64,000 nt of DNA from Spongospora subterranea f. sp. subterranea (lineage: Eukaryota > Endomyxa: Phytomyxea > Phytomyxea > Plasmodiophorida), in the NCBI GenBank assembly GCA_049724395.1, contig JAUGWO010000142.1, forward strand, positions 62,001-126,000, read 5' to 3'. Position 1 is the stretch's first letter; the number at the start of each line of letters is the position of its first letter. Shown here one piece after another: positions 1 through 11,923 of the stretch. The translations under genes were made by a program, and so were the position numbers. The notes under the pieces were generated by a model. The model was not told where the DNA came from and did not search any database. It worked only from the letters and a program-made list of their open reading frames with translations.

Positions 1-1189
<1,189 letters not shown>

Positions 1190-3025
1190 TTAGGCCAACG
1201 CCAGCCTTTCCTGGTCCGGGAATCGTTTCTTGAGCTCTGTGACCTCGCGGTCCAACACCGCCAGCTGAAATTCCACTCGTTCACTGATCTCTTTCAGATC
1301 CTGAGCCATTCGATCATCTAACTCCTTATCATTGATCTGAGTTCACAGCAGATTTCAACTGAAGCTGTGGTTAGAATGAACGTTTTGACCGACATTGACC
1401 GCAACATCTTGCATTATCTCTAGTACGGTGCGGAGCTGGTTAGGGAGCCAGGTGACAATCGGCGACCCACCAGTCGCAACGGGATGATCCGAATACTTCA
1501 GGATATATTCCTTCGTGAAACTCCAATGTCTCAATCTGAAATTACGAACGCAATCGACCACCTTCAAGTACAATACTGCAGGTTGTGAGAAAAAGAGTCC
1601 CATCCCGAAAAATCATACACGTTCTGCTTACTCGATGATAATGGATCGTCCTGGGCGTATTTCCGTATATGTAAATTGTTGGCTTGATCTGCAACCCAGG
1701 CAACCCATTGAGAATGATTTGATGGGCGGTATGTTCGAAAGTCTTTGAGAATGTCGGTCAACGCGTTGGAAGGCATCGCTTCGGTAAGTTGAAGCAGGTT
1801 GTCTACGATGGCAATCTCACACAAAAGTTGATGATGGGATCACGCTCTCAATACTAACCGACTGTAGGAATCATCGAATCATTCGCTCCTGATTCGCCAC
1901 GATAAAATTGTGGTTCCTCAGACACACCTTCGTAGACCACACCTGGAAATAATTGAACATATAACATTACCAGAAATTGCGCTTAATACCATTAGGGAAC
2001 ATGGGCTGATTCTTAGTTCCCATTATAAACGTACGGAAGTGTTGATACTCTTCAGTTTTTGCACAGACCCACATTGTTTCCATCACTCCATTTATCAACG
2101 TAAGGGTTGTCGCCAAATCCTACTCAGACTGTAAGAAAAATCAAACTCAACGGAGGTAGTAAACTACCGTTAAGCCGATGTTAAACTTCGATCTGAACTG
2201 TTCAGCTCGCCCATCTAAAGTCGCAAGGGTTGCCTTTACTAGACTCGAAGAATGTCGGACCATGGCGACATGAACCAAAATGAACCCACGCTCAGATGGC
2301 GAGCCCTGTAATAACTGAGTCAAAACTTCTTGCACACTTGAAAAGAAGAGCTAACAGAGAATTCTCTAATCAAATCTAGATTTTTGTAATCTAACGGTTG
2401 TTCTTTGCTGAGGCGCTTCCAATTGTAAAGAGCATACGATAATGCATACTCCATGAATGGTTTTGCACCGATCTTGTTCGCCACTTGTGTAAGCGGTATG
2501 GCGCTGTTTATACAGTAGTTGAGAATCAGATTTGGAGACCTCAATACCCCTACTGACATGCTTTTGGGAAGATGATCCCTCCCTAATCCATACTGCTTCA
2601 TGGCTCTATAGTTAACATCGCAAGGCTCCAGCAGATACGCTGATGCAGCGAAAGTGAAGTCGCGATATAATGCTGTGAGGACTGGATTTAAACTGGCGTT
2701 GGTTATCGAATATACGTAGTGAACCTGCAAGGAGTTGCATATCCTCGATATCGCTACAATCATATACCGGAAGCTCGGCTTTGACAGCGTCGCCGAATTG
2801 CCCAGTGGATAACAGGCCCGGTTTTCCGTCCCTCCTCTTGATGGGCATTCTGTCGAGGAGGTTTTCGAGGGCGGCAAAGCGGTCTGGCAACACAGCCAAC
2901 GGGTCCTGTCGCGGGAGTAGCCCAGTTTCCACATTTACAACAAACTGATTCAACACGTTATTTGCGATCATCGTTTGAGATTTCAAAAGACGAGGCGAGG
3001 CAAACCTGCGGTAATGTTGAATCAT
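1190..3025 (-). CDS. IDO: Indoleamine 2,3-dioxygenase family protein
   Basis: Heme dioxygenase of the IDO family, which opens the indole ring of tryptophan to N-formylkynurenine, the first step of the kynurenine route to NAD. Exons can be traced by homology at about 2725-3025, 2356-2681, 2168-2305, 1990-2119, 1859-1942, 1632-1802, about 1400-1575, and a last exon ending at stop 1190. Introns are 43-56 nt. Family blocks in order: LPRQDPLAVLPDRF, GKPGLLSTGQFG, SAYLLEPCDVNYR, YGLGRDHLPKSM, FMEYALSYALYNW, GFILVHVAMVRHS, FRTFIMGTKNQPMFPNG, and VRNFRLRHWSFTKEYI, whose histidine aligns with the proximal heme ligand. ATGGSPIVTWLPNQL follows. The tail is a short coiled coil. The start is uncertain: ATG at 3025 or 2971. 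The last intron boundary is also uncertain. Confidence 0.9.
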
Positions 3026-3221
3026 ATTTAGCACGAGGATTGCGCCAGGTTTCCAAAGGATCCATTCCAGTCATTCTCGAACTGGGCGGCCGGTTATATC
3101 AATGTACGGTTCGATTCAAGTGCGAGATGTTTCTTGTATGAATGTGCCCACAGGAGCCACACAGTCGGCAATGGGCCGACTCCGACTGTCATCCCACGAA
3201 CTCTGCTCACAACGCGATGTC

Positions 3222-3541
3222 CCACAGGTCTCAGTGGGGGAAACGCGTTGTGAAACAGGCCATAGAGTACGGCCATCCCCCCTTAACTTAACATCACACA
3301 GGTCTCAGTGGGGAAAACGCGTTGTGAAACAGGCCATAGAGTACCATCACGGCCATCCCCCCTTAACTTAACATCACACAGGTCTCAGTGGGGAAAACGC
3401 GTTGTGAAACAGGCCATAGAGTACCATCACGGCCATCCCCCCTTAACTTAACATCACACAGGTCTCAGTGGGGAAAACGCGTTGTGAAACAGGCCATAGA
3501 GTACCATCACGGCCATCCCCCCTTAACTTAACATCACACAG
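3222..3541. repeat. Minisatellite, 80-bp unit, about 4 copies
   Basis: The unit begins CACAGGTCTCAGTGGG and carries AACGCGTTGTGAAACAGG, then AGAGTACCATCACGGCC. Copies start near 3222, 3296, 3376 and 3456. The first is shorter because it lacks CATCAC; the others are virtually identical and spaced exactly 80 bp. The first copy is preceded at about 3203 by CTGCTCACAACGCG, the reverse complement of part of the unit (CGCGTTGTGAAACAG), so the edge can form a hairpin. Confidence 0.95.
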
Positions 3542-3566
3542 TCACACTACCGAGTACCGGTATTAT

Positions 3567-3742
3567 AACGACACACACAGTCCTATACACACGATTCCCT
3601 TCTGCCCGGTAACGACACACACAGTCCTATACACACGATTCCCTTCTGCCCGGTAACGACACACACAGTCCTATACACACGATTCCCTTCTGCCCGGTAA
3701 CGACACACACAGTCCTATACACCCGATTCCCTTCTGCCCACA
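3567..3742. repeat. Minisatellite, 44-bp unit, 4 copies
   Basis: Unit AACGACACACACAGTCCTAT followed by ACACACGATTCCCTTCTGCC and CGGT, starting at 3567, 3611, 3655 and 3699. It lies directly after the 80-bp array and is unrelated to it. The last copy differs by ACCCGATT for ACACGATT and ends in CCCACAACG. Confidence 0.95.
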
Positions 3743-4122
3743 ACGTGACCTGTAGACTTGACAAGAACGCTCAGAACAATTCCGCTGTGGTCAAGGCGCG
3801 TATGACCGAAGTGAATTTAGCCTAGAAAGGTCAACTAGGCCTCAGACTCCCCCGTTGACCCGAAAATAAATCAGCATATGTTCCCACTTTTTCGAAACGT
3901 TGTCAATCATGTCCCGCGAAATTATGCTCCGCGCCAGGCATAGCAGAGTGCGTATCAGAGTTAACCAGACGACGCTCTCTACAAAGGTTGATGCTCATTC
4001 AGCATCCTTATGTCAGGCCACGATGCTCCAACAAGTGGCCATTTCAGCATTTTCAAGACCATCAGGTCACTGCGATTTAGATACTGGAGGCCTGGAAGGT
4101 CTAACTATGTTGGAAAGTGTAA
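3743..4122. other. Intergenic; nothing recognised
   Basis: Follows the minisatellites. A plus-strand open frame across 3900-4205 has no recognisable domain and runs opposite the more plausible minus-strand reading at 4123-4590. Confidence 0.4.
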
Positions 4123-4590
4123 CTATTTTATATGAGATTTGTTGTCGAGCAAAGTCCAGTCACCATCAGCCAAACAATTTCTGTGCTCTTGACGAATTCC
4201 AATGACGTTTGGCGCTCGATCACCATGGACTTCATCGGCAAGTACCGTTGGTCTCGAGGTCACGCTTCAAGTTTCCCGAGTTTTTGCGAAAACGCTGCGC
4301 CCGACTGGCGTTTAAGGTAGACTCGAACGTGTTTAAAACATCTCTGATAGCAACAATATGAGCAGTCGGTCGAATTTTGCGGCCTTCAGGTTTGCATACT
4401 TTATCGAAAAGCTTGAGCTTAGGTTCGGATGCAATCTTCACTACAACTACCTGTTGAGCTACTGATTGGCGCAGCTGTGACCGAATATGTACCCGTCTGG
4501 ATCCAGCGTCTTCCCGAGCATCCAAGATCGCCCCGTCGGGCGAATAGAGCCATGAAATGTTTACATCATCATTGTTGCCGTCGATACTCG
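4123..4590 (-). CDS. Unrecognised ORF, basic
   Basis: I do not recognise this. The minus strand is open from about 4590 (YSPDGAILDAREDAGSRR) through VVVVKIASEPKLKLFDK and GRKIRPTAHIVAIRDVLNTF to a stop at 4232. One frame over, the reading continues as VLADEVHGDRAPNVIGIR and ends with LADGDWTLLDNKSHIK at the stop at 4123. Composition looks protein-like and the two frames meet near 4240-4245, either by an intron or by a single-base offset like those seen elsewhere in the window. No start codon is assigned. It could instead be the 3' part of a gene whose 5' exons lie near the RPAP3 3' end. Confidence 0.3.
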
Positions 4591-4615
4591 GTAACAGTGC
4601 CTTAAATAAATATCT

Positions 4616-5953
4616 TTATAAGACAATGTCATATAGCTTTGCTATTGCAGCACAATCTTGTGCAGTGCTGGGGTCAGCATTGTACAACCTTCTGAATAAA
4701 TCACGGACCTCCATCTTTTGTTGATCGTTGAAAAACATGATCATAATGCCAAAACGGTCAACTGTCGATAAACCGCGAAGAATATTGAGCGCACCAGGGA
4801 GATTTGAACTATCAATGGATAACAGACAATCCATTATTACATCAGCATCGATAACTGTGCAGAATAAGCGAGGATACAATGCTACAGGTATCTGAATTAA
4901 GAACGAAAATAGTCGACCGGCATCACGATGTAGTGATCGAAATACATGCTCGAATTCATATGAGGTTTTTGGACAAGGTGGAAGAGCGCCAACTGTGGAA
5001 GAAGATTTCACAACCGCTGCAATTGAATCGGGCTTCAGAGATGAAATCGCGTTGGAAACTGTTGCAATTGCAGGAGAGCCCTCAGATCCATCACAATCAT
5101 CATCATCGTCACTGCTTCCTGATACTTCTTCGATAACGAGGCGGCGGCGGGGGAACTTCTGGGCCGGGGTCTTAGATTTAGGCTTGGAGAGATACGAACG
5201 AATGGTGGCAATGTGTTGCTGAGCGGCTTTGGCTGAGGGATGATCGGGCCCACACAAAGCCGACACTTGCTCGAAATCCATGATGGCGCTAAGCATTTTC
5301 TTGAGTGACGTCCTGGCGGTACCACGCCTCAGTAATACCTTAGCGTTGTCCTTGTCAGCGGCGAGCACGGCCGAGCAATCATTTTCAGCGTCCGCGTATC
5401 TTTTCAGGTTGAGATACGCGGCAGCCCGGTTAGCCAACGCCTTCAGATCCAGCGGGTTGATCTCTACACACTGGCTGTATAGTCCAACTGCTTCATGATA
5501 TTTTCCGGTCCTGAACCGTTCATTGCCTTTCTCGCGAATGTCTTCTGCAAAATGGGTCGCTGATGGCGCTCTGATAGGGATTTCGGCACATAACTAAACT
5601 TCAATCTAAAAATCTGCATTACGATGAACAAATACCGAGTTATTTACTGGAACAGTAATAGAGCGCCTTTCTCGTTCATCAACGTCTTCCAGCGCCTTAT
5701 TGACGTCGATTTTTTCCAATTTAGCATACCCTTTATCGAAGGTATGTGGTGCCGCTGAACCTCCACGACCCACAACCTTGTCGCTGCGACTAGACGGCGC
5801 TGGGCGACCAGTGCCGGTGTCATTCTCATTGCAAGCGTCCTGCCAATCATACACCTCCTGCACGAACTGGTTCAGCTCGTCCGCATTGTGGCGTATTTGT
5901 CGCTGCATGCGGAGCATGTCGCCATCCCCGTCCCTGGCGCTAGTGTTGGCCAT
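4616..5953 (-). CDS. RPAP3: RPAP3-like TPR protein (R2TP co-chaperone)
   Basis: Homologue of RNA polymerase II-associated protein 3, the TPR adaptor that links HSP90 to the R2TP complex for assembly of RNA polymerases, snoRNPs and PIKKs. Exon 1 (5636-5953) encodes an N-terminal helix of RPAP3 type (MQRQIRHNADELNQFVQEVYDW). A 42-nt GT-AG intron is inferred, then exon 2 (4616-5593) has a TPR block (EKGNERFRTGKYHEAVGLYS, LKALANRAAAYLNLKRYADA, KVLLRRGTARTSLKKM), an acidic Ser/Asp linker, and the RPAP3_C domain (KTSYEFEHVFRSLHRDAGRL, FGIMIMFFNDQQKMEVRDLF). Total about 430 residues, with one TPR domain where vertebrate RPAP3 has two. The intron position is inferred from reading frame. It could also be called a SPAG1-type protein, but the N-terminal helix and C-terminal domain favour RPAP3. 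Confidence 0.85.
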
Positions 5954-6158
5954 CGTCGATCTGACAAACGAACTCCGCAGAGCGCCAACGGATTTTTCTG
6001 ATAATCCAACTGGAATTTGTTTTGATTTTTTCACTACTTTATCGGTCACAGAGGGGACCTGATCGTTACCAATGAATCTATTTATTAGAAACAATAAGAG
6101 TTTATACAGAGACTAATATACAATGGGCATTTCCTTGGGGGCGATATGAGTATAATAA

Positions 6159-8123
6159 TTAAGGAAGCGGCGAGGGATAATGTACAGGTAGGGATTGGTA
6201 CAGCTTGCTGACGCCGCACGACTTCAGCTTGTTGACTGTGTTGACGATGGCGGCGGGTGGGTAGTTGGATAGCGGGCTGAACGATCCCTGGGAGTAGACA
6301 CTGCCGGATTGATTTACATGAGGACTCGATAGTAGTGGCTGATTGGCGTGACTTCTGGATTGCATGAACGCCGACAGGCATTGTCGACATAGCAAGAAAT
6401 AATCTCCTGCCATCTGGGTATTACTGCTGCAGATTCTCAGACTTCCTGTGCTGGATGTTTCGCAAGGCAATAGTTGTTGAGAATTCCTTTTACAAGCGAC
6501 ACAGAGCGGTCCATGGTTGTTGGGCTTTGGCGCAGGTTGGAGTTTCAGCGGCATAATGTTCTCAGACGACGACGGTGCCCTGAGATATGCCGATACGGGA
6601 GATGACTCGGCGCCAACGACGTCCGACGGTCGCGACTTCTTCGACCTTCGGCTGGCGAACTTCTGGACGGTGATGTCTCGCATGTCTTTCCTGAAGAACA
6701 TTCGCTGTTCGAACGACTGTAGGAACTCCTGATAGTACCGCTTTAATCTGTAGGACGCGTCGGTTACTGTCGGTGAGTAATTGGGGAGAGTACGAAATAT
6801 CCTGGCCCATGTCCCTTCGATGGCGACAACGGTGTCAAATCCTCCTCGTTGCGTCACTTCCCTGTACAGGTGGAACAGGTCCAGGTCTTTGCCACCCAGC
6901 GTGGGATTCCTCAGCATCGGACATGAGATCTCTTCCAGGAACACTTTCAGCCTAGCGTAGAACTCGTTCTTCTGGGCATCGTAGTCGCCATCACCCGGTT
7001 TCATCTCGGGCAATGTCTCGCCGGATAGCAGCTCCTCCTCCTCGACATCGCACGATGCGTGCTCCAGATCCCACCGATTCAGCTTGCACGTCCATTTGCC
7101 TTTGAGCTCGTCCAGGGGGATGTTATCCGGCAGCCGTCGCCATTTCAAGCACCTCGGGTTATCGCATTGCGCCCAATCTCGTTCGATTGTCGTATGAAAA
7201 TCGCCTTCGTTCCGGTCATCGCTGTTGATGGTCATGATCGTTTTCCGCATGTTTGGCAAGCTCGCATACGAGGCGGCAATCGCAGCAGCTCGTTCCGTCC
7301 GCGCTGCCTTTGACCGTCTCCGCTTCGACTTGTTCTCCAAAACGTTGTCTGAATAGCCTGCGTCCCGGTGACTGCTAATGGTTGAACCTTGTGACGCATC
7401 GTTGGTCATATAGGATTCCGATTGACTAGCGTAGAGTGGCACAGTTCGCTCCCGGTTACCGTCGGATGAAAATGTGGGTGACGATCTCAACGAAATCAAT
7501 GAGACGTGTTCTGCTGCCTTTAAAATCAGTGATGAGAAGTCCAAGATATCATAGGATTCACTTCCTTGACGGCTCTCATTGTACGTACAATCCCCTTCCG
7601 TTGAACTATCGCTCTCGGTTGAATCATCGTAGGCATCTACAGTTGACGGTGGCGAAACGGTTTCCTTCATTCCTGCGATGTACCCGTCTGCGACTGGCGT
7701 TGGCTTATTGGAGCGGATCGGCCGTCGGAACACGCCTCCGGATGACACAAAGGCTGGCCGTTCGCGACACAGTCGGCATTTGAAGAACCCAGGACCTTGC
7801 GATAAAGACATGGCCGACGTACCACTTTTCAGTTCGCATTGACGATGGACAAACCGGTGACAGACGTAGCAGGCGACCCAAAAGGCTGATGGGGGAACGG
7901 AACATGAGTAAATCTGGTCACAATGATGGCAGAACCGTTGGCTGTCGAAACTATCTGTACAGATACTGCACAAATGGGCAGGTTCACCGCCTATCATTCG
8001 AACCGTTTCAGGTCCAGTTAGTGCAGATCGACGGCAGCCGTGGTTCGAGCATTCGACCTCAGGGCCACAGTCGGGTAAGTTGGCGTCCCCAGGTGATGAC
8101 CCGTCATTCTCGCCGAAACCCAT
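6159..8123 (-). CDS. Zinc-finger / CW / ARID chromatin protein
   Basis: Single-exon gene of 654 codons. About residues 24-125 hold paired cysteines of PHD/RING-like spacing (CSICTDSF, FCHHCDQIYSC, CYVCHRFVHRQC, FKCRLCRERP). About residues 310-370 form a CW-type zinc finger (WAQCDNPRCLKWRRLPD, then WTCKLN and HASCDVEEEE), a fold that reads methylated H3K4 in known members. About residues 380-480 form an ARID/BRIGHT DNA-binding domain (FLEEISCPMLRNPTLGGKDL, HLYREVTQRGGFDTV). A C-terminal cysteine cluster (CVACKRNSQQLLPC, LLCRQCLSAF) follows. Inference: a nuclear chromatin reader or DNA-binding regulator. Neither neighbour suggests a specific complex. The domains are recognised with good confidence; the combination is not one I can match to a named family. 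Confidence 0.8.
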   Translation of the reverse strand: MGFGENDGSSPGDANLPDCGPEVECSNHGCRRSALTGPETVRMIGGEPAHLCSICTDSFDSQRFCHHCDQIYSCSVPPSAFWVACYVCHRFVHRQCELKSGTSAMSLSQGPGFFKCRLCRERPAFVSSGGVFRRPIRSNKPTPVADGYIAGMKETVSPPSTVDAYDDSTESDSSTEGDCTYNESRQGSESYDILDFSSLILKAAEHVSLISLRSSPTFSSDGNRERTVPLYASQSESYMTNDASQGSTISSHRDAGYSDNVLENKSKRRRSKAARTERAAAIAASYASLPNMRKTIMTINSDDRNEGDFHTTIERDWAQCDNPRCLKWRRLPDNIPLDELKGKWTCKLNRWDLEHASCDVEEEELLSGETLPEMKPGDGDYDAQKNEFYARLKVFLEEISCPMLRNPTLGGKDLDLFHLYREVTQRGGFDTVVAIEGTWARIFRTLPNYSPTVTDASYRLKRYYQEFLQSFEQRMFFRKDMRDITVQKFASRRSKKSRPSDVVGAESSPVSAYLRAPSSSENIMPLKLQPAPKPNNHGPLCVACKRNSQQLLPCETSSTGSLRICSSNTQMAGDYFLLCRQCLSAFMQSRSHANQPLLSSPHVNQSGSVYSQGSFSPLSNYPPAAIVNTVNKLKSCGVSKLYQSLPVHYPSPLP

Positions 8124-8826
8124 CTCCGCTCGATTCGGTCGGAGTCGTGGGCGCGAACGAACGACAGAGAACGAATGAGTCGAATGGCGTGTCGATTAAC
8201 TCAATGGACAGTGATTCGAATAGCGACTGAGGTTATGGTCGATATTGCCCAATATCCTGTCTGACAAATATCGTGGGCGCTATTGCGATACCACTCTCCC
8301 TGGCTGATGGCAGTCCCAGTGTTGCGCCGCCCCGTGCTGCCGTTTCCTTGCCTGTGGAGAATAAATCTCGGGTCGATCTCCACCTGAACCTGAAGACGGG
8401 GGGGGGGGGACATACACTCTCTCTTTCTCTCTCTCTCTCTCGATACAGAGTTGGGGCTCTGAATCGATAGAGCCGTCACATGGGGATATGTGTTGCTAAG
8501 GGCGACGCGGATGGATGGGCCGAGCCCGGCCCTGTAACTGAGGGCCCATGGGTGGGGGGAAGGGGTGCGGCCCCTGGCACGGGCTGGGCCTGTCGGGACT
8601 GGGTGGGGGCGATCACAGTCCCGGGATCCGGTGACTGAGTGATGGCACGTCGGCACTGGGGGTCGACTGGGTGGGTGGGTGGGCCCCCCCCGTCCACCCC
8701 CCGCGGGATGATGGCGCGACCCAATCGGGCTCGCCGGGCAAGCAGTTCTACCGGTAATCGTCACGGTACGGGGCTAGTCGAATGTTCGGTCTATTGAGGA
8801 CGAGTGTGTTGGTGTATGATTGGTGT
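8124..8826. other. GC-rich intergenic with simple repeats
   Basis: Contains a G-run at about 8399-8409, a (TC)n tract at about 8417-8440, and GGGT/GGGC/CCCC runs at 8660-8705. Open frames here are low in complexity (Pro/Arg/Gly/His) and are not supported as genes. It lies between the 5' end of the ARID gene and the 3' end of the next minus-strand gene. Confidence 0.6.
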
Positions 8827-11270
8827 TCAGCCCAGGCATTCTGAGAACAGTTTCCTGATATGATCGAGTTCCTGCTTCATCGCCGCGCATCGTTCAACCA
8901 CTCTGGCTCTTTCTTCGCGGGATTCGGCGATTCTTTCGTTGAGGGATATGTTGCGACCTTTCTGAGCGGCCCTGTCCCGGCTCTTGATATGGAACTCAAT
9001 CTCCTCCTCAATATCGCCCAGGATTGTCTCCTCTTGTCCAATACACTCCTTCATCCTCTCAATGTGCTTGCGACAGTTCTCACTGAATATCCTGTACTGC
9101 TCTTGTCGAATATGATCAATATGGGCCTTATGCCTGGCCCATATATCACTGGTCGTGTCTATCGCCACTTGGCTGGTCTTCTCCATCCCGTCCAGCGCCA
9201 CCAACGACTCCTTATAGACCCGGGCCAGTACGTCCAGATTGGTTAGTTTCAGGCTGGTCATGTTCTCCAGCTCCTTCAACGCCGTCTTGATCTGCCGCCG
9301 CGCCACATCATTCTCCATCTTCTCAATCAGGACCGTGTTTGTCGCTCGTTGACGGTCCCGCTCGGCCTGCAGGAGCTGCTCAATCTGGTTGGCGATCTCG
9401 GTCCGCGCCGTCTCACATTGCCCCAGGCTCGTTTGCAACCCCTCGTCCTTCTTGTCCAGCTGATCCAACGTCGACGACAGCAATGTCTTCCCGGACGACA
9501 CATTCCCATAGAATATATCCGCCTCTTCCTGAACTGCATCATTCTGTCTCTGGATGGCGCTACGACTGCCGCCCACGGTCGTCCTAAGTGCCTGTTTGAT
9601 CGTCCGCAGGCGCTCGCCCGTCTCTCCATCGAATTTCTCGTCGTCGCAATTCACGATCACCCGTTTACTGGATTCCAACGCCGCCCTGAACATCTTCTCG
9701 TTCTCCGCCTCCGATTCCCGAATCATGGCGATCTTCCCCTCGATCTTCAGCGCGTCCAGCCTCGATTCCAGGATGGCACATTCGAGGTTGAGCGCCGTGG
9801 AGTTCTTGGCCAGCTCATCGATGATGCTGATCCGGTCGGATTCACAAACCTGTCGCAGGACGGCGACCGTCTCTTTCAGCACATCCGAGTTCAGCGCCCC
9901 AGGTGGATATCGTCCCCCGTCAACGGCGACGTTCAGCTCCGATATCGCTTTGGCCAGATTGGCGTAATCAGACGATTGCGGATTGGAATCCTGAATGGCG
10001 ATGATCTCCGAGTGAATCGCCTCCAGTCGTTCAGGTTCACATAACTGTCTGAGGTTCATCTCGATCTCTTCATTGCTCATCCTGCATCGCTCATCCAACT
10101 TCTCCCGCGAAATTCGAATCACGTTGTCGAGCTCGGCGATCGGCTTCTTCATATCGACACAGGCGATCCTGGATTCGAGCGCCATCACCTCCCCCTCGGC
10201 CTCCTTTTTGAACCGGGCCATAATATCCCACAGCTGTTGATTGCTGTGCTGAATGGGGAGCTGGTTCGCCGCCGTGGCTGTTGCCGCCTCGATCAGTGGA
10301 ACTGGTTCGGGGATCCGCCATCAATCCTTCACGACAAGCTCGGGACGCGATGACTCCGGCTTCAACTTCATGATGGGACTGTAGTTTGTGCAAGGTTTGC
10401 TTGATGACGCCCATCTGCCTGATCCGTCTGGGCTTATCGGGAACGGCATCGACGACGACCGGATCAACGGGAGGAACACCGGTATTCGACTGGGAAACCG
10501 CTGAGTCACCGGACGAAACCGATGGCGCTACCTGCGGGCGTTGATCATCAGTGGGAACCGGCGGCGTCCTTGATGAAGAGGTCCTTTGGTCGAGCCGAGG
10601 CGGGCGGATAAACGCCCATCTGTTCAGCCGCTTTCGTCAGGAACGACGCCATTCGATGATCGTGGTGCATCAGCGCCAGATCGATCGGGGTTTTGCCATC
10701 GGATTGGCGCATGGTCAGGCAGTCCGGGTCGGGGCAGTGCTCCAATATCAGCTGGGCCAGTTTCACATTGCAGGTTTGGGCGGCCAGGTGCAGGACGTTC
10801 TGGCCAACCTGGTCTGTGGATCGCAGCCCGGCACCGCCATTCGCGATCAGCAATCCGACGATGGCCTCGTTCCCCTCCAGCACCGCCAAGTGCAGCGAGT
10901 TCCGCCGCCTGGCGTCGACAATGGACGGATCCGCTTTACACTGGTCCAACAGGAACCGGACCATGTCGACGTTCGAGTTGGCGACGGCGAACTGCAATGG
11001 CGTTCGTGGATCCCAGGCCGCCATCGGCCTATTGACGTCGCTCCCACAATAGATCTGTTGGGCTTTGACCAGGTCCCCTTCCCGAACGCACGTGCACAAC
11101 GCTTGGAATTCGTCCCGGTCGCTGGTGGATTTGCGACCACCGATTTTCATCATTCTGTTTCGACTGGATTTCAAATGGTTCTTGACACGAGCCAGTGCCG
11201 ACATTGATCGTTCTACCGGCCGATGTAATGGAGTCGGCCGAATTCGTCCCCTCATCTCACAATCCACCAT
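8827..11270 (-). CDS. Ankyrin-repeat plus coiled-coil protein, copy A
   Basis: Unnamed gene. ATG at 11270 opens a frame with about five ankyrin repeats (about residues 55-230: RTPLQFAVANSNVDMVRFLL, NSLHLAVLEGNEAIVGLL, NVLHLAAQTCNVKLAQLI, GKTPIDLALMHHDHRMASFL). A Pro/Ser-rich linker follows, then a long alpha-helical coiled coil encoded at 8827-10245 (ANQIEQLLQAERDRQ, GQEETILGDIEEEIEF). The ankyrin, linker and coiled-coil segments lie in three successive frames, each offset +1 from the previous, at about 10548-10562 and 10300-10320. No intron of normal size explains both. It is a clear paralogue of the divergent gene at 11924-14211. Function unknown; ankyrin plus coiled coil suggests a cytoskeletal or scaffolding role (inference). 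Confidence 0.75.
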
Positions 11271-11923
11271 AAACTATTGCCTGCCCCAATCTCCACCTAC
11301 CTTCTCTCTGTTATGCTCAGGAAGGATTCGGCCGATCTGACATACGCCCTAGCGCCAATGAGAACCGCCGCCTATAACCACAATAATGGCCATCGAGTTG
11401 AGACATCTCAGATTGATCAATCAACATCATTGGTCGATACAATGGCAGATCGTCATCTCAGACCATAGAAATGAAATACAATGAACATTTATATTATGAG
11501 GTCGGTCCAATTGTCTGATATTCCGGTCTCGACAAAACATCGACGTTTCCCTGTTTTTTGGTGTTTCTTGAACCAATTGTATTCCCAATACGATATCCCC
11601 ACCGATATTGGCGGACACTCCTGAAATGGCGATAATCTGTGGTTAGCGCCATGAGTGGGTTGGCGGCGATTGGACCAGGGAGAGGGTAATTAGAGTGGGA
11701 GCGCCTCCTGGTCTGGTTGGCCAGTGTGTGTCTGTGTGTTGTTGTGTGTGTGATATCTTCCTCGGTCGCCGATTCTGTTCGAGAGAATCACCTGCACGTG
11801 GGGACTGGTTGCAGAAGGGAAAACCCCATCAAGGGGGGATCGGCGAACAAAATCGCTCAACCAACACACTCTTCATTCCATAGTTCATTCGATATCGACT
11901 CGCGAACACCGCAACGCTGAACC
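11271..11923. promoter_or_regulatory. Shared divergent promoter region of the ankyrin pair
   Basis: About 650 bp between two head-to-head paralogous starts (11270 minus, 11924 plus). No open frame here has a recognisable domain. It includes a GT-rich run at about 11725-11750. That it acts as a bidirectional promoter is inferred from gene orientation only. Confidence 0.4.

Noticed and set aside
3100-3120. tRNA B-box-like GGTTCGATTCA
   Set aside because: No A-box at the right distance and no cloverleaf; no convincing tRNA was found anywhere in the window.
3222-3742. CRISPR-like array
   Set aside because: Units are directly adjacent with no unique spacers, units are 80 and 44 bp, and the genome is eukaryotic. 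They are minisatellites.
4123-4590. Doublecortin domain
   Set aside because: Spacing around VLNTFESTLNASRA only loosely recalls it, and the expected GAVRxLYT motif is absent.
8201-8764. 187-codon minus-strand frame upstream of the ARID gene
   Set aside because: Low-complexity Pro/Arg/His translation of GC-rich simple repeats, with no domain and no clean start.
9349-10044. 231-codon plus-strand frame
   Set aside because: A shadow of the GC-rich coiled-coil gene on the other strand; translation shows no domain.
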